This document shows positions 59,882 through 64,000 of a stretch of DNA of 64,000 nucleotides, piece after piece. Both the position numbers and the translations under genes were made by a program. Within the stretch, counting starts at the first letter, position 1. The number at the start of each line of letters is the position of its first letter. This DNA comes from Humulus lupulus (Eukaryota; Streptophyta; Magnoliopsida; Rosales; Cannabaceae). Below the pieces are notes generated by a model that saw nothing but the letters and a program-made list of their open reading frames with translations, was not told the DNA's origin and made no database searches. Location: NCBI RefSeq assembly GCF_963169125.1, contig NC_084793.1, positions 98,723,071-98,787,070 of the forward strand, written 5' to 3'.

Positions 59882-61896
59882 TGTTAGGATTAATGTCCTA
59901 AAAGCATGTAAAGACATTTTATTGGTTTTATATAAAAGTATAATTTTATTATATTTGAATGTTAAATTATTTTTTGAATTAATTATATAATAATATCAAG
60001 AAAATTCCCTATTCATTCATGAGAATATGATCTTGTATTAGTAAGAGAGAATTAAGATCATATATAATGAATAAAATAGTCAGTAACATATTAAAGTAAG
60101 AAATCTTTAATGAGTGATTACTAGTACGGTTTGCTAAGCATACGAGATGCAACTAATCTAGATTAAGACTACTGATGTGGATAGACATCTTAGAAAATGT
60201 GTTGTATATAATAGATATTATATATGACAGGACCGATGAGAATTAATTATCTTTATAAACTTGCAGTTTGACGTAAAGATTTAATTCTTGTCATATGTGA
60301 TGATAATTTGTAGATCAGTCTAAATCCTGAGTATTCATGAACTCCTGTTTATATTTATTAGATTTTTTGATTCACTCGTTAAGCTCCTAGAATAATGAGG
60401 CTAATGACTTTTGTCTTGGAGATTCAATATCATGGATGGCTGGGAACATGAATTACAATATTAGAATCCATGCTTTCCTAACTGATCGAATAATGGTTCC
60501 CTTAAGGGTTGATTCTGGAACTAAATAGTTATTGAGCTCAAATCTATGATTAGATTATAGATTAATTATGCACTAGTGAATTAATGATACTTAAGGATCA
60601 AGAGGTAATTAGAAGGGTAAAACGGTAATTTTGACCAGCTATAATTAACGAACCAATAATGGAGGACAAAACTACATATATTGATTATATCAATAGACTA
60701 CTAGAGAAAACTCTGTAAATATAATTATATAAATACTTAGAGTGCAATTCAATATTTATAGTGGAGTAATCATGGAATTAATAAATAAGATTATTAGATT
60801 ACAGAGTTTAATTAATAATCTAGTTTATTGGAGTTTCGTATTATAGGTCCATGGTCAGATCACCTATGTCCTACACTGTCAATGGTAAGGATGTCAAAAG
60901 AAAGATTTGTTAAGAGAAATGACTAAGTTGTAAAGGAATTAATTTTCCAGGACAAGGAAATAATTATTTGATAATTATGGGTAATTGATTAATTATTTAA
61001 CTATATAGTTTTATTTCGAAAAACTATATGTTAAAATTAATATTAATCTTGTTTGGATTAATATAAAGAGAGAAAATAATAAATATCTTATTTATAATAT
61101 GATATTTATTCATTTAATGTAAAACTGATATTTTAAGATAAAGTTAATTTTAAATTAACTCATATTTATGTTGGAATAAATATCTTCTCTTAAAAGTTGA
61201 TTAAGTAAACAAATGAGAAAATTATGGCAACCCTAATAGGGCTGGGCGACACACACTGTACAATACAGTGTGTGGCGCCTAGCATCAGGGTTTTTATCCC
61301 TAGGATTTAAAATTTTGAATTTCAAATAAATTTGTTTAATCAATTATTTAATTATTCTTTTTAAATATGATTTAAATAGATAATTAAATAAAAATATCTA
61401 ATCAGTTTTAATTTGAATTATATTTTAATTAAATAAATATTATTTAAATTAAATTAAATATCTTTATAAATATGATATACATGATATTCAGAAAAATGAT
61501 GGTTAATGAGACTCTCTCTCAAAAGCGATAGTTTTCTCTAAACTTGAAAACTATTCTAAACATTCTCTCTGTCAAAACTCTCTAGATCTCATGTGTTGAA
61601 TACATATAGGGAGTCACATAAATCAACCTTTTGAATCATACGTGCCCACACACGTCCTTGTGAAGATTGGTCTGGAAGATCAGGGTGTGAGATCTCAGAA
61701 CACTGGATAGGAAGATCGTTGATTTATACAAAAAGACTCAAGGACACTTGATAGGCTACAAGAGGTAATCCTTGTTCTATTTGTATGTGATTTAATATTT
61801 ATATAAGCATATGATCCTGACTGGTATTAATATTTATTAAAATAGGTCCATATATATTCCGTTGTGTACATTTGATTTGATCATTTAATACCAACA
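59882..61896 (+). mobile_element. Copia-type long LTR
   Basis: A 2015-bp LTR from TGTTAGGATTAATGTCC to ATACCAACA, related along its length to the minus-strand LTR at 1377-5645. Flanks AAATG and AAAGA match at only three of five positions, so solo status is not proven. A perfect 10-bp stem with a 3-base loop is at 61251-61273. Confidence 0.78.
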
Positions 61897-61936
61897 AAAG
61901 ATTCAACACATGAATGACTAAAATTATGCTCCTGCT

Positions 61937-62947
61937 TGTTATCCCCAAAATTTCGTTCAATGACGTGGCAATCAAAAGTGACAAGTGGCAATGCATGGTA
62001 GTGAATGACACATTAATAGTCAATAAATGGGTTGACCAAGAAGTGTAAATGTTTGAAATTAATCTTCGGAGTTGTGATATAAATGGTCAAGAAATTAATT
62101 TATCTAGTCAGAAAGTAATTTGACCGACTAGGTAAAATTTATGTCCGACCAGTAAGGTTCTTGACCGACCAGTAAAAAATTATGTCCGACCAGTCACTTC
62201 AGAAAATAGTGTTATCTGACCAGTAATATGTTTTGGCCGACCAGTCACTTCAGTAAAGTGATACATTCGACCAATCGTCTCAGAAATGAGTTTCATGTGA
62301 CCAGTCATCTTAAAAATGGGTTTCATCCGACCAACTATGTCAAATTGATGGAGTAACCGACCAGATGTGTCAAAATCTCAAGAGTTAACTGCCGAGTGAC
62401 TTAACAACTCCAACCCGAATCACTCGTAACTACCGCACAAATCTCTCAAATATCCCGAAGTAAAAGCTATATTGTTGTAATTTGGATTTATTTATTATTT
62501 TATTAAGTAAAGTTGGTTGAAACAACCAAGGACCCCGTCAAAACGGAATATTTTTCATGTACGATCCATGAGCCTATAAATAAAGAGCTCATGGCATCAT
62601 TTTAAGGATATGATCTTTTGGGAGACTTTTAGTCTTTCTAATTTTGAGATTTTGGGACTGTTACTTGGGGCATTCTTGGTGCATTTTCTGAGAGAGCTTA
62701 GAGAGGGAAAGATTGTATTCTCCAGAGAGAGAAACTCTGTATTTTTCTACTTACACTTGAGAAACTCAGTTGGCTCAGCTCCATTTGATCTTAAGTGTAG
62801 GCTTCATATATCACAACTCCAAGTGGATTAGGCTATTACCAATAAATTGGGGCTGAACTACTATAAAATTATTGGTGTCGTATTTTTTATTCAAGGCTTA
62901 CTGTAGTTTTGACGTCTATTCGTCGTTGGCCAAAATCGTGGTCAACC
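61937..62947 (+). mobile_element. Tat-related solo LTR
   Basis: It starts TGTTATCC and ends GGCCAAAATCGTGGTCAAC, homologous to the Tat-plus LTR. Shared blocks include CTATAAATA, CAAGTGGAT.AGG.TATT.CC and TGGGGC.GAAC.ACTATAAAA. At about 1011 bp it is longer, largely because of the motif array at 62125-62365. No gag or pol is beside it and no clear TSD is seen. The 62610-62831 frame lies in transcribed LTR sequence and is not a gene. Confidence 0.8.
62125..62365 (+). repeat. Array of ten CGACCAGT-like motifs
   Basis: Starts are at 62125, 62146, 62166, 62187, 62217, 62238, 62268, 62298, 62328 and 62358. The octamers are CGACCAGT or one- to two-base variants. Spacings are 21, 20, 21, 30, 21, 30, 30, 30 and 30 bp. 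The longer units share TCA.TTCAGAAA..., so the array derives from diverged 20/30-bp tandem units. It lies in U3, upstream of the TATA-like CTATAAATA near 62575. Confidence 0.88.
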
Positions 62948-63551
62948 TTACTAATAGGGGCAAAACACATGTCCTCACACTATCATTACCCTATATATAA
63001 TATATATTCATTTAAAATTAAAAAAAAATGTTAATTTTAATTGAAAGTGGTGTTTTTTGCAATTAATATATTTGTAATTATTATTTGTTAATTTTTGTAT
63101 GGAGTTTGAAAGATCAATGCATAGAGACTTAAACTAGAAGTAAATTAAACTTAAAAGGAATCTAAAATCCCATTGGAAGCCCCAGTTGAAAACTAGAATG
63201 CAAATTGAGATTCTAAGTCAACATTATCAAAATGTCCTTAGAGTCAAAATTACTAAAATACCTTTGTGTGTTGGGAGGCACCTTTTTGGACAAATTCTGA
63301 GACCATTTCTTAAAACTTGAATGTCCAAACTCGATGATATCTAGACCTACCCACGTACTTGCACATACGTGTGCATGTCCCATGCATACGACTTGCACCA
63401 CTAGCCAAGGGCCCATCAAATCCAACCTTTGCCTGACCCTCAAGGCTAGCTCCTCTGTTCGACCCCCAGCCAAACTTGACATCTTCTTCTCTGACGCACC
63501 TCTCGCTTGGGTTGCGTTAGTCATCACCAGACCTGACAGTAATGCATGCAT
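62948..63551. other. Noncoding stretch, no gene supported
   Basis: Overlapping frames on both strands at 63213-63564 lie in a less AT-rich patch but have no recognisable domain. Confidence 0.5.
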
Positions 63552-64000
63552 TGTAATGCCCTAAACTCCAGGGACCATTACAGTGCACATTGCAAACAGT
63601 GCTAAACTCGCTAATCGAGTCATTTGGCCATAAACGTGTAACTAAATATGATTAGCGGTTTAGGGATTAAAAATTTCGGTTAAGATATAACGTTTCACTA
63701 GAACGTTTACTGTATACATTGGGATCCCAAAAATATAATTTAAAAGTTTATTACAACAAAATATTTACAACCAGCCGATCTAAGCGGCAAAACAGGGTTT
63801 AACCCTAGTTCCTCTCCTTCAAACCTCAGCCGTGGCGGTCGAACAGCTGCATATGTAGACATCGTCACCTAAGCTCTCCAACTCAAGGATGGTCCAGCTT
63901 TCTTTTGCCTTTACCTGCACCACATAGCACCGGTGAGCCAAGACCCAGCAAGAAAACTCAATATGCTCATGAACAATCATATCATGATATCAAATCATAT
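63552..64000 (-). mobile_element. Edge of a family A LTR, copy 3
   Basis: On the minus strand the sequence reads GGCTCACCGGTGCTA, then CATATGCAGCTGTTCGACCG, GGATCCCAATGTATAC and the terminal GGGCATTACA at 63552. This matches the 3' 450 bp of the solo LTRs at 1395 and 34262. The candidate TSD at this end is TGCAT (63547-63551). The rest is outside the window, so solo or full length is unknown. Confidence 0.85.

Noticed and set aside
61897..61901. AAAGA as TSD partner of AAATG at 59877
   Set aside because: Only three of five bases match in AT-rich DNA, not enough to call the 59882 LTR a proven solo LTR.
62125..62365. Ordinary satellite repeat as sole explanation
   Set aside because: Not fully excluded, but unit length alternates between 20/21 and 30 bp and the octamer is better kept than spacers, so a functional reading is kept open as a finding.
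62610..62831. 73-aa plus frame after a TATA-like box
   Set aside because: It is within the Tat-related solo LTR, downstream of its TATA box in the presumed untranslated transcript start; no domain.
63213..63564. Frames on both strands near the right edge
   Set aside because: Similar length on both strands, no domain, and no splice or promoter signals beyond chance.

Overview
The window looks like heterochromatic or gene-poor nuclear DNA from a flowering plant, probably a eudicot; I cannot name the species. The reasons are AT-rich intergenic sequence, one spliced host gene with plant signals (a proline/alanine-rich arabinogalactan protein), and dense nested plant-type transposons: Ty1/copia, Ty3/gypsy of the Tat type, CACTA, Mutator-like and Tourist-like elements. 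There is no operon structure, phage, CRISPR or plasmid signal.

Layout. 1-5645: a decayed Copia gag-protease remnant, then a long minus-strand Copia-type LTR split by a 2.3-kb solo LTR with a perfect 5-bp target-site duplication (TSD). 6179-12641: a structurally complete minus-strand Copia (TSD GTGCT, two 445-bp LTRs with 7 hand-counted differences), inserted into older LTR-like sequence. 16910-19332: a non-autonomous CACTA element (TSD ATA) packed with subterminal hairpin repeats. 20936-21955: two small inverted-repeat elements, one with a 9-bp TSD typical of Mutator. 25123-26877: the only convincing host gene, a two-exon arabinogalactan protein whose second exon encodes the GPI-anchor signal. 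28868-33724: an older minus-strand Copia with TG...TA LTR ends (TSD CACCT). 34262-36659: a second solo LTR of the first family (TSD TAAAG).

36660-58900 is a stack of insertions. A long AT-rich inverted repeat was entered by a Copia (37334-54799). That Copia was entered by a minus-strand Tat-type gypsy (40265-54734). The LTR of that gypsy was entered by a structurally complete 11.6-kb plus-strand Tat gypsy (40804-52438, TSD CTTGT). The other arm of the inverted repeat carries an independent Copia solo LTR (56135-57957, TSD ATTTT). 59089-64000 holds a Tourist-like MITE (TSD TTA), a 2-kb Copia LTR, a Tat-related solo LTR with a periodic CGACCAGT array, and the edge of a third LTR of the 1395/34262 family.

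The most unusual feature is in the 3' third of the Tat gypsy. On the opposite strand (51012 to 48381) I can assemble a phase-consistent four-exon gene with three short introns. It resembles the plant 'putative gypsy type transposon' domain followed by a low-complexity linker and a coiled coil. It is broken by three in-frame stops, one frameshift and one mutated splice donor. A second unusual feature is the array of ten CGACCAGT-like motifs at 62125-62365, spaced 20, 21 or 30 bp apart. All homology statements come from reading the sequence and translations by eye; no search was run.
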